In this document: positions 13,583 through 19,693 of the stretch, one piece after another
How the letters are laid out: each line of letters starts with the position of its first letter
Position numbering within the stretch: position 1 is the stretch's first letter
Assembly (NCBI GenBank): GCA_947625395.1
Contig: CANQOD010000004.1
Coordinates: 1 to 19,693 of the forward strand
Direction of reading: 5' to 3'
Length of the DNA: 19,693 bases
Source: an uncultured Bacilli bacterium
Lineage (GTDB): Bacteria; Bacillota_I; Bacilli_A; RF39; UBA660
Notes under the pieces: generated by a model
Seen by the model: only the letters and a program-made list of their open reading frames with translations
Databases searched by the model: none
Told to the model about the DNA's origin: nothing
Translations under genes and position numbers: made by a program

Positions 13583-16500
13583 TGATGGATGTAAATAAAT
13601 TCGAAGCAATTAAAATTGGAATTGCTTCCCCTGAAAAAATCCGTGAATGGTCCTATGGTGAAGTCAAAAAACCGGAAACGATTAACTATCGTACTTTGCG
13701 TCCAGAACGGGATGGCCTCTATTGTGAAAAGATTTTTGGACCTACCAAAGATTTTGAATGTGCTTGTGGAAAATATAAGCGTGTTCGTTATAAAAATATT
13801 GTCTGTGACCGTTGTGGAGTTGAAGTAACGAAGTCCAAGGTAAGACGTGAGAGAATGGGTCATATTGAACTTGCAAGTCCTGTTTCTCATATTTGGTTCT
13901 TTAAAGGAGTACCATCTCGTATGGGACTTGTCCTTGATATGAGTCCAAGAGATTTGGAAGAAGTATTATACTTTGTCAGTTATGTAGTCATTGATAAAGG
14001 AAATTCACCTTTGGAAAATAAACAAACGTTATCTGAAAAAGAATACCGTGCTTATTATGAAAAGTATGGCAATGGCTTTAAAGTTGGCATGGGTGCAGAA
14101 GCAATTAAAGAACTTCTTAAAAATGTAGACCTTGGAAAAGAGATTGAACAAATCAACAAGGAACTTGAAAATGCAGTTGGGCAAAAGAGAACGCGTTTAA
14201 TCAAACGTTTAGATGTTCTTGATGCTTTCTATAAATCAGGAAATAAACCTGAATGGATGATTATGGATTGTATTCCAGTCATTCCACCAGATTTAAGACC
14301 AATGATTCAACTAGATGGAGGTCGTTTTGCGACCAGTGACTTAAATGATTTATATCGTCGTGTTATTAATCGTAATAATCGTCTAAAGAAGTTAATTGAT
14401 TTAGGAGCTCCTGGGATTATCATTCAAAATGAAAAGCGTATGCTTCAAGAAGCAGTTGACGCCTTGTTTGACAATGGTAGACGTGGTAGAAGCGTCACAG
14501 GTGCTGGAAATCGTCCTTTGAAATCACTTTCAAGCATGTTAAAAGGAAAACAAGGACGTTTCCGTCAGAATCTATTAGGAAAACGTGTTGATTATTCTGG
14601 ACGTTCTGTTATCGTTGTTGGTCCATCTTTAAAGATGTATCAATGTGGTATTCCAAAAGAAATGGCACTTGAGTTATTCAAGCCACATGTTATTTGTGGA
14701 CTTGTTCAACGAGATATTGCTCATAATATTAAAGCTGCGAAACGTTTAATTGAAAATCAAGACCCTGTTGTTTGGGATGTTGTAGAAGATGTTATTAAAG
14801 AACATCCAGTTCTATTAAACCGTGCGCCAACGCTCCACCGTTTAGGAATTCAAGCATTTGAACCTATTTTAGTCGGAGGAAAAGCGATTCGCTTACATCC
14901 ACTTGTTTGTCCAGCATTTAATGCAGACTTTGATGGTGACCAGATGGCTGTGCATGTTCCATTATCAGAAGAAGCCCAAGCAGAAGCAAGAATGTTAATG
15001 TTAGGCTCTAACAACATTCTTCATCCAAAATCAGGGGACCCAATTGTAACCCCAAGTCAAGATATGGTGCTTGGAAACTATTATATTACGATGGAAAAAG
15101 CCGGACTTGCTGGTGAGGGACGTGTCTTTAAAAACTGTAATGAAGCATTAATGGCTTATGAAAGAAGAGAAATTACGCTTCATACAAGAATCGCAGTTCC
15201 TGTGGATTCCTTTAAGTACAAGCTCTTCACAGAAGAACAACATGGTAAATATTTGGTCACTACAGTTGGTAAGATTAAGTTTAATGAGATTTTACCAGAT
15301 TCATTCCCTTATATTAATGAGCCAACAGATGAGAATATTCAACAAATTACACCAAATAAGTACTTCTTAGAAAAAGGAACGAATATAAAAGAGGCTATTG
15401 CTGCGATGCCACTTGTCAAACCTTATGCTAAAGGTACACTTGAAAAAGTCATTGCGCAAGTTTTCAAACGTTATAAGACGACGGAAACTTCTGTGATGCT
15501 TGATAAATTAAAAGATTTAGGATTCAAGTACTCAACAGTTGCAGGAATTACTGTTGCGATGAGTGACGTTGTTACGAGTGATAAAAAACAAGAGTTTATT
15601 GATGAGGGTCAAGCAATGGTCAACAAAATTAATAAACAATATACACGTGGATTAATCACAGAAGAAGAACGTCATCAAAAAGTCATCGATACATGGTATG
15701 GTGTTAAAGATAAGGTTCAAGCAGAACTTGAAATACTTTCTAAAGAACAAGTAGACAATCCAATCTTTATCATGATGAATTCCAAAGCACGTGGTAGTAT
15801 TGCCCAGTTTACCCAGGTGGCTGGTATGCGTGGATTAATGCAGAAGCCAAATGGAGACCCAATTGAGATTCCAGTTCTTTCCAACTTTAAAGAGGGATTA
15901 TCTGTATCAGAATTCTTCTTGTCAACGCACTCTGCTCGTAAAGGTAGTGCGGATACAGCCTTAAAGACAGCTGACTCTGGATATTTGACAAGACGTCTTG
16001 TAGATGTCAGTCAAGATATGATTGTAAGAGAAGCTGATTGTGGAACGGACCAAGGTGTTGTCGTACGTGACTTCATTAATGAAAAGACAGGGGCTGTGAT
16101 TGAAAGTCTTTATGACCGTATTGTTGGACGTTTTGCCAATAAGAAGATTGTTCATCCTGAAACAAAAGCTGTTCTTGTTGATAAAGATGAAATGATTACA
16201 GAAAGTCTTGCTGAAAAAATTGTCAAAGCAGGAATCGAAGAAGTTGAAATTCGAACCATTCTTACTTGTAATACAGTCAATGGGGTTTGTCAAAAATGTT
16301 ATGGACGTAACCTTGCGACTGGAAATCTTGTTGAAATTGGTGAAGCTGTTGGTGTTATGGCTGCACAGTCAATTGGTGAACCTGGAACACAGCTTACCAT
16401 GCGTACTTTCCATACAGGTGGTGTTGCCGGTGGAGAAGATATTACTCAAGGTCTTCCACGTGTGCAAGAATTATTTGAAGCTCGGAATCCAAAAGGAAAA

Positions 16501-17214
16501 GCAACCATTGCTGAAATTGATGGAAAAGTTTCTAAGATTAAAGAGGACCATGGTAAATTTAAGATTAGCATTACCAATAAATTGGAAACAAAGGAACATA
16601 CAACCAACTATGGTGCCAAACTTTGTGTAGAACAAGGTCAAGAAGTGCATTGTGGAGATAAACTAACAGAGGGGGCTATTTCACCAAAAGAGTTACTAGA
16701 TGTGACTGACCCAATTACAACACAAGAGTATATCCTAAAAGAAGTTCAAAATACCTATCGTTCTCAAGGTGTTGATATCTCTGATAAACATATTGAAATT
16801 ATTGCTCGTAGAATGATATCTAAAATTCGTATTGTTGAAAGTGGAGATACATTATTCTTACCAGGTAGTCTTGTGAATTTCCGTGAATTTACAGATGGAA
16901 ATAAAGAAGCTATCATCAAGGGAAAGAAGCCAGCTTTAGGACGTCCAGTATTACTTGGTATTACAAAAGCGTCTTTGGAAACAGATTCATTCTTATCCGC
17001 TGCGTCTTTCCAAGAAACAACACGTATTCTAACAGATGCTGCGATTCGTGGAAAAGTCGATTACTTAGAGGGATTGAAAGAGAATGTCTTACTTGGAAAA
17101 TTAATTCCAGCTGGTACAGGCAGTCGAATCTATCGCGATGTTTCTTATGCGCTTGAAAATGCCTTTGTCGATGAAGAACCACTAGAAAAATTAGAAGATG
17201 AATTTATGGAATAG
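13582..17214 (+). CDS. rpoC: DNA-directed RNA polymerase subunit beta-prime
   Basis: 1210 residues, close to the Bacillus form. N-terminal zinc ribbon at Cys60, Cys62, Cys75, Cys78; active-site NADFDGD at 447-453, whose three Asp bind catalytic magnesium; bridge-helix region FFLSTHSARKGSADTALKTA (~770-790); second zinc site Cys820, Cys896, Cys903, Cys906; trigger loop at ~927-947 with Met940, Arg941 and His944. No SI3-type insertion. The start MMDVNKFEAIKIGIASP aligns with the family and overlaps the rpoB stop (TAATG), with GAGGGGGAT upstream, so the two subunits are translationally coupled. The TAG stop lies inside the terminator stem that follows. Confidence 0.99.
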   Translation: MMDVNKFEAIKIGIASPEKIREWSYGEVKKPETINYRTLRPERDGLYCEKIFGPTKDFECACGKYKRVRYKNIVCDRCGVEVTKSKVRRERMGHIELASPVSHIWFFKGVPSRMGLVLDMSPRDLEEVLYFVSYVVIDKGNSPLENKQTLSEKEYRAYYEKYGNGFKVGMGAEAIKELLKNVDLGKEIEQINKELENAVGQKRTRLIKRLDVLDAFYKSGNKPEWMIMDCIPVIPPDLRPMIQLDGGRFATSDLNDLYRRVINRNNRLKKLIDLGAPGIIIQNEKRMLQEAVDALFDNGRRGRSVTGAGNRPLKSLSSMLKGKQGRFRQNLLGKRVDYSGRSVIVVGPSLKMYQCGIPKEMALELFKPHVICGLVQRDIAHNIKAAKRLIENQDPVVWDVVEDVIKEHPVLLNRAPTLHRLGIQAFEPILVGGKAIRLHPLVCPAFNADFDGDQMAVHVPLSEEAQAEARMLMLGSNNILHPKSGDPIVTPSQDMVLGNYYITMEKAGLAGEGRVFKNCNEALMAYERREITLHTRIAVPVDSFKYKLFTEEQHGKYLVTTVGKIKFNEILPDSFPYINEPTDENIQQITPNKYFLEKGTNIKEAIAAMPLVKPYAKGTLEKVIAQVFKRYKTTETSVMLDKLKDLGFKYSTVAGITVAMSDVVTSDKKQEFIDEGQAMVNKINKQYTRGLITEEERHQKVIDTWYGVKDKVQAELEILSKEQVDNPIFIMMNSKARGSIAQFTQVAGMRGLMQKPNGDPIEIPVLSNFKEGLSVSEFFLSTHSARKGSADTALKTADSGYLTRRLVDVSQDMIVREADCGTDQGVVVRDFINEKTGAVIESLYDRIVGRFANKKIVHPETKAVLVDKDEMITESLAEKIVKAGIEEVEIRTILTCNTVNGVCQKCYGRNLATGNLVEIGEAVGVMAAQSIGEPGTQLTMRTFHTGGVAGGEDITQGLPRVQELFEARNPKGKATIAEIDGKVSKIKEDHGKFKISITNKLETKEHTTNYGAKLCVEQGQEVHCGDKLTEGAISPKELLDVTDPITTQEYILKEVQNTYRSQGVDISDKHIEIIARRMISKIRIVESGDTLFLPGSLVNFREFTDGNKEAIIKGKKPALGRPVLLGITKASLETDSFLSAASFQETTRILTDAAIRGKVDYLEGLKENVLLGKLIPAGTGSRIYRDVSYALENAFVDEEPLEKLEDEFME

Positions 17215-17235
17215 GAGAAATCCTATTCTTTTTTT
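17209..17235 (+). terminator. Rho-independent terminator ending the rpoBC unit
   Basis: GAATAGGA (17209-17216), GAAA tetraloop (17217-17220), TCCTATTC (17221-17228), then seven T residues (17229-17235). A perfect 8-bp stem; the rpoC stop codon TAG (17212-17214) is part of the left arm, so ribosomes reaching the stop would cover the hairpin. Confidence 0.95.
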
Positions 17236-17245
17236 GAAAAAACAA

Positions 17246-17273
17246 GTGCATCGTGCTGAAAATATGGTATGAT
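17246..17273 (+). promoter_or_regulatory. Extended -10 promoter of the unknown gene
   Basis: TGGTATGAT (-10 TATGAT at 17268-17273) with a poor -35 (GTGCAT at 17246-17251, 16-bp spacer). It lies just after the rpoC terminator and 18 bases before the next start codon. Confidence 0.55.
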
Positions 17274-17291
17274 GAAAAAGGGGAGTAGTCT

Positions 17292-18281
17292 ATGAGTGTA
17301 GAAAGAAATTATAAAAAAACTTATGAAAACGAGCAACAACAAATATCCATTGAATTAAAAGGAGAAGCAGCCCAAGAAACTTTTTCTCAAGAAAGAAGCA
17401 ATCAGTTATTAGAACGATGTTTTGCCCAAAAAGAAAGCTATCTAAATTTGCCTGAAGATGTTTCGTGGGTCCGTACGATTTTTCATGATTATCATGAACG
17501 ATTTTTACAGGTAGATGTGCAATCAGAAACACAAAAGGTTGGAGTTACTTACGTGAATAATGATTTGATTTTTTATCAATGTAAGGAAGTTTTAGGAAAA
17601 AGCAAAAAAGATTTAAAGGTCGTTTATCAAGTCCAATATTCTAAAAACAATCAAGTCCAATTTACGTTATCTGATAGTGATGGACAAATTGTAGAATATC
17701 CATTTTATAAAAACTCATTAAGCTTGATACAAGAAAGCATGAAAGAAATTAGAAATTTAAAAAGAGCCTATCCTGTCACCTTGGAAGAAGATGGAAAAGC
17801 ATTGTGTGAGATTTATCAACTTTTTTACCAAGAATTGCCGGATTTTAGTTTAGAGGAAACGAAAATAAAAATGCAAGCAATGTTGTCTGTTTTGGTGGAA
17901 TGCAATATTTCATTAGGAGAAAAATATGCATTCTCGCATCTAAGTCCTAATGGCTTGCCAATTTCAAATGATTTGGATGTCTTACTTTCAAATCTAAAAC
18001 CTTTAGGACAAGTCGAACGACAAGAAGAGCCTTTTTTACTTGCCAAAGAGCCCCAAGAAAGAATTCAAATTGCTGGAGAAATCTTTCATCAAAACTTTGC
18101 ATCTGCCACCAATCCTTTGGAAATGTTAGAAACAATGAGCCGTGTTATTTATGAAAGCCGCTATGATTTATTAGGGGCACGGGTTCCATCCATTTTAGCT
18201 CGAAATGCCCATTGTTCTGTAGAAGATGTTGAACAAAGCATTCAATATGTGAAGCAAATTCGAGAAAAAAGTGCAAAATAG
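17292..18281 (+). CDS. Unrecognised 329-residue protein, probably cytoplasmic
   Basis: I do not recognise this protein. It has a clear GGGGAG ribosome site 6 bases before the ATG, its own promoter, and sequence rich in Gln, Glu and Lys like its neighbours, so it looks like a real gene. No signal peptide, membrane helix or metal-binding cluster is visible. The N-terminal half alternates short strands (KKDLKVVYQVQYSKNNQVQFTLSD pattern, ~120-150) and may be an alpha/beta domain; the C-terminal ~130 residues look helical (MLETMSRVIYES, VEDVEQSIQYVKQIREK). It occupies the rpoC-rpsL interval, where many Bacillota encode the L7Ae-family protein YbxF; it is too long and dissimilar to be that protein. 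Function unknown. Confidence 0.8.
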   Translation: MSVERNYKKTYENEQQQISIELKGEAAQETFSQERSNQLLERCFAQKESYLNLPEDVSWVRTIFHDYHERFLQVDVQSETQKVGVTYVNNDLIFYQCKEVLGKSKKDLKVVYQVQYSKNNQVQFTLSDSDGQIVEYPFYKNSLSLIQESMKEIRNLKRAYPVTLEEDGKALCEIYQLFYQELPDFSLEETKIKMQAMLSVLVECNISLGEKYAFSHLSPNGLPISNDLDVLLSNLKPLGQVERQEEPFLLAKEPQERIQIAGEIFHQNFASATNPLEMLETMSRVIYESRYDLLGARVPSILARNAHCSVEDVEQSIQYVKQIREKSAK

Positions 18282-18336
18282 AAGCACGATTGAAAAGAAT
18301 GTGGCTGTCAAACTTTTCTGCTTCATCTGATTTTTC

Positions 18337-18365
18337 TTTCCATTCTAGGAATAATTTGTTAAAAT
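18337..18365 (+). promoter_or_regulatory. Extended -10 promoter of the nucleotidase gene
   Basis: TTTCCA (18337-18342), 17-bp spacer, TAAAAT (18360-18365) preceded by TGT. The -10 box overlaps an upstream in-frame ATG at 18364, so that ATG cannot be on this transcript, supporting the start at 18391. Confidence 0.6.
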
Positions 18366-18390
18366 GAATACTAGAAAGGATAGGGGTATC

Positions 18391-19005
18391 ATGCGAATTG
18401 GTGTGGATATAGATGGCGTTTTAAATAATATTGCTGAGTGGCATTATAACTATGGAATGAAATTTTGTATCGATGAGGGAATTGAGAAAGGATTTCAGCC
18501 ACAAGAATATTACATGGAACAAGAATTTTTTCTCAGTCGAGAAGAAAATGTTCGTTTTTGGCAACGGTATATTTTTGATTTATTAATTGCGATTGAACCA
18601 CGTCCATTTGCGAGTGAAGTCTTACACAAATTACGCAAAGAGGGACATACAATTGTCATTTTAACCGCTAGAGATAATCAATATCTAACCAATCAATATG
18701 AGGGGACCATTGATTTTTATATCCAAGAATGGTTAGCTAAGAACAATATCGAGTATGATGAGATTATTACAGGTTCGAGTAATAAATGTGAAAAGTGTCT
18801 TACACATCAGTTGGATGTCATGATTGAAGATAAAAAGACAAACATTAAAAAATTGAGTGAACACTTACAAGTAATCTGTTTTGATGCACCTTATAACCAA
18901 GATATTCATGGAGAAAATATTACGAGAGTTTATAGTTGGTATGAAATTTATCGTTTGTTTCATCAACAAAAAAGGAGTGCACAGGAAGAAATAGAAGTGT
19001 TATAA
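18391..19005 (+). CDS. YqfW/NT5C-like nucleotidase of the HAD superfamily
   Basis: 204 residues from ATG 18391 (MRIGVDIDGVLNNI), with AAAGGATAGGGG upstream; an earlier ATG at 18364 falls inside the -10 box. HAD motif I is DIDGVLN (residues 6-12) with the nucleophile and acid Asp pair, motif II is ILTARD (~90), and motif IV is MIEDKKTNI (~145). This matches 5'(3')-deoxyribonucleotidase-like proteins (NT5C family) and Bacillus YqfW, which dephosphorylate nucleotides or related phosphoesters; the actual substrate is unknown. Three Cys (C..C near 131-134 and one near 160) are not a family hallmark. The stop codon is inside the -10 box of the next gene's promoter. Confidence 0.82.
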   Translation: MRIGVDIDGVLNNIAEWHYNYGMKFCIDEGIEKGFQPQEYYMEQEFFLSREENVRFWQRYIFDLLIAIEPRPFASEVLHKLRKEGHTIVILTARDNQYLTNQYEGTIDFYIQEWLAKNNIEYDEIITGSSNKCEKCLTHQLDVMIEDKKTNIKKLSEHLQVICFDAPYNQDIHGENITRVYSWYEIYRLFHQQKRSAQEEIEVL

Positions 19006-19006
19006 T
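18978..19006 (+). promoter_or_regulatory. Extended -10 promoter of the small membrane protein
   Basis: TGCACA (18978-18983), 17-bp spacer, TGT then TATAAT (19001-19006), overlapping the nucleotidase stop codon. The transcript would start near 19012, only ~12 bases before the ATG, leaving room only for AGGTGA. Confidence 0.55.
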
Positions 19007-19023
19007 AGGAAACAGGTGATTTT

Positions 19024-19182
19024 ATGATAAAATTAAATAATCGTGGTTGGAGTCTAGGTTTAATGATTGGCCTTGTCTGTGCGTTATTAGCGTTTATTCT
19101 TGTTATTACGATTGTATCCATCAATTTTAATCATACGATTCAAGAAAATCAAGCCGAGAGTGAAGAAAGACTTCATCATTAA
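19024..19182 (+). CDS. Small single-pass membrane protein, 52 residues
   Basis: ATG 19024 follows AGGTGATTTT. The protein has a short basic N-terminus (MIKLNNRGWSLGLM), one hydrophobic segment (~11-33, rich in Leu, Ile and Val) and a polar, acidic, probably outward-facing C-terminus (QENQAESEERLHH). Size and layout resemble small inner-membrane proteins, but I recognise no family. Support comes from the ribosome site, the extended -10 promoter and the terminator at 19204-19234. An opposite-strand reading frame overlaps it and is judged spurious. Confidence 0.65.
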   Translation: MIKLNNRGWSLGLMIGLVCALLAFILVITIVSINFNHTIQENQAESEERLHH

Positions 19183-19203
19183 AAAGACGATACAGGAAAG
19201 AAG

Positions 19204-19234
19204 AAAGAACCTCATTTTCAAGAAGTTCTTTTTT
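19204..19234 (+). terminator. Rho-independent terminator after the small membrane protein gene
   Basis: AAAGAAC (19204-19210), 14-nt loop, GTTCTTT (19225-19231), T run 19229-19234. The stem is 7 bp, so moderate strength. Confidence 0.72.
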
Positions 19235-19529
19235 ATAACATATAGGGCAGGGGTATAAAAGATAGATATCCAATATAGGATGTCAATTTTTCCGAGATTT
19301 CCCAATTGTTTTGAAAAAGCTCTGTTTGCTTTGTTTGAATGCTTGCTCGTTTTCTTAGAATGAAGATGAAAATTTCTTTGAGACGTTGCACATTCATCTT
19401 CCAGTGCCCAAATCAGTACAAAACTACAAAAAGCACGAAGCACATCCGCAAAAACCAGTGCCAAGATACAGAAAACCCCCAAGCAAATCCACAAAAATCT
19501 CAAAAAAATGAAGAGAAATACATTTTTGT
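19235..19529. other. Noncoding stretch upstream of the str operon promoter
   Basis: No gene is supported here. On the + strand, 19288-19360 is T/G-rich, then 19385-19510 becomes strongly A/C-rich, unlike the purine-rich coding strands around it. Two blocks share GCACAT then CCAGTGCC then an AAnATnCAG-like run (19388 onward and 19440 onward), suggesting an old imperfect duplication of ~52 bp, though low complexity could mimic this. It could be a decayed gene or an upstream regulatory tract; I cannot tell which. Confidence 0.4.
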
Positions 19530-19558
19530 TTGACATTTGCATAAGATAATGATATATT
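19530..19558 (+). promoter_or_regulatory. Strong promoter of the rpsL (str) operon
   Basis: TTGACA (19530-19535), 17-bp spacer, TATATT (19553-19558), preceded by TGA (extended -10). The transcript should start near 19565, giving a ~95-base leader to rpsL. Confidence 0.88.
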
Positions 19559-19578
19559 ATGTTTGCTGATTGAATGAG

Positions 19579-19605
19579 TTTTGCGAAAATTCGCAAAATT
19601 TTATT
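19579..19605 (+). terminator. Attenuator-like hairpin in the rpsL leader
   Basis: TTTTGCG (19579-19585), loop AAAATT, CGCAAAA (19592-19598), with a further T-rich run TTTTATTT beginning at 19599. The 7-bp stem can extend to 9 bp. It lies ~15 bases into the predicted leader and could end transcription before rpsL. A second, weaker pairing (TACAC/GTGTA, ~19621-19638) sits just before the ribosome site. Confidence 0.6.
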
Positions 19606-19659
19606 TAAAAGTTAATATGATACACCTGGATATGTGTAAAGAAAGGAGCTATATATTAT

Positions 19660-19693
19660 ATGCCTACAATTACTCAATTAGTACGTAAAGGAA
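19660..19693 (+). CDS. rpsL: 30S ribosomal protein S12, 3' truncated by the window edge
   Basis: Only the first 11 codons are visible: MPTITQLVRKG, which matches the conserved S12 N-terminus (MPTINQLIRKG in Bacillus). S12 sits in the decoding centre and is the streptomycin-resistance site. Ribosome site AAAGGAG (19642-19648) has an 11-base gap to the ATG, a little long. Its place after rpoBC fits the str operon (rpsL-rpsG-fusA-tuf expected beyond the window). Confidence 0.93.
   Translation, partial: MPTITQLVRKG

Noticed and set aside
13255..13890. 211-codon minus-strand frame with a long Ser run
   Set aside because: The Ser run is simply the reverse of the RpoB acidic-tail codons (GAA/GAG/GAT); it lies across the rpoB-rpoC junction.
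19339..19533. 64-codon + strand frame, Lys/Gln/Asn-rich
   Set aside because: No ribosome site or recognisable family; low-complexity composition comes from the A/C-rich tract, and it ends inside the rpsL promoter -35 box.
19087..19596. 169-codon open frame on the minus strand with hydrophobic stretches
   Set aside because: No ribosome site precedes either candidate start, it overlaps the rpsL promoter, a terminator and the small + strand membrane gene, and its hydrophobicity is what A-rich + strand DNA gives when read backwards. A decayed gene is not excluded.

Overview
This window is AT-rich DNA from a Bacillota-type (low-GC Gram-positive) bacterium. It carries the conserved secE-nusG-rplKA-rplJL-rsmC-rpoBC cluster, ends at the first codons of rpsL, and begins with the tail of a wal-type locus (walJ, rlmH). 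Every Trp codon I checked is TGG, and one gene (rsmC-like) ends in TGA, so the standard bacterial code fits. The cell-wall genes argue against a wall-less Mollicute. However, RpoB carries Asn where rifampicin-sensitive bacteria have His, as reported for Mollicutes. A lineage near Erysipelotrichia or uncultured gut Bacilli (RF39-like) is my inference, not proven.

Layout, nearly all genes on the + strand: (1) 1-3541, a compact run of a truncated LysM/G5/M23 cell-wall hydrolase, walJ, rlmH, a PHP-domain phosphoesterase and ung, closed by a strong terminator. (2) 3664-5116, a single-gene unit encoding a membrane-anchored surface protein with a TasA-like N-terminal part. (3) 5292-6245, secE-nusG. 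(4) 6251-7731, rplK-rplA, each gene preceded by a probable L1-binding leader. (5) 7721-8858, rplJ-rplL, with a consensus promoter, an L10-type leader and a terminator-attenuator. (6) 8901-9139, six tandem copies of a 40-bp noncoding repeat, then the promoter of rsmC. (7) 9258-17235, rsmC-like gene, rpoB and rpoC, ending in a terminator whose stem contains the rpoC stop codon. (8) 17246-19234, three accessory genes (unknown protein, YqfW-like nucleotidase, small membrane protein) where many Bacillota have the L7Ae-family gene. (9) 19235-19693, a noncoding stretch, a strong promoter, an attenuator-like hairpin and the start of rpsL.

The centre of the window builds the transcription and translation machinery: RNA polymerase beta and beta-prime, NusG, ribosomal proteins L11, L1, L10, L7/L12 and S12, and the SecE translocon subunit. 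Regulation looks layered, with autogenous leaders for L1 and L10, separate strong promoters (often with an extended -10 TGn) and candidate attenuators before rsmC-rpoBC and rpsL. I do not see a wholly new multi-gene system. The most unusual points are the 40-bp repeat array upstream of the polymerase genes, the acidic C-terminal tails on both L11 and RpoB, the Asn in the rifampicin pocket, the unrecognised 329-residue protein between rpoC and rpsL, and the lineage-specific surface protein before secE.
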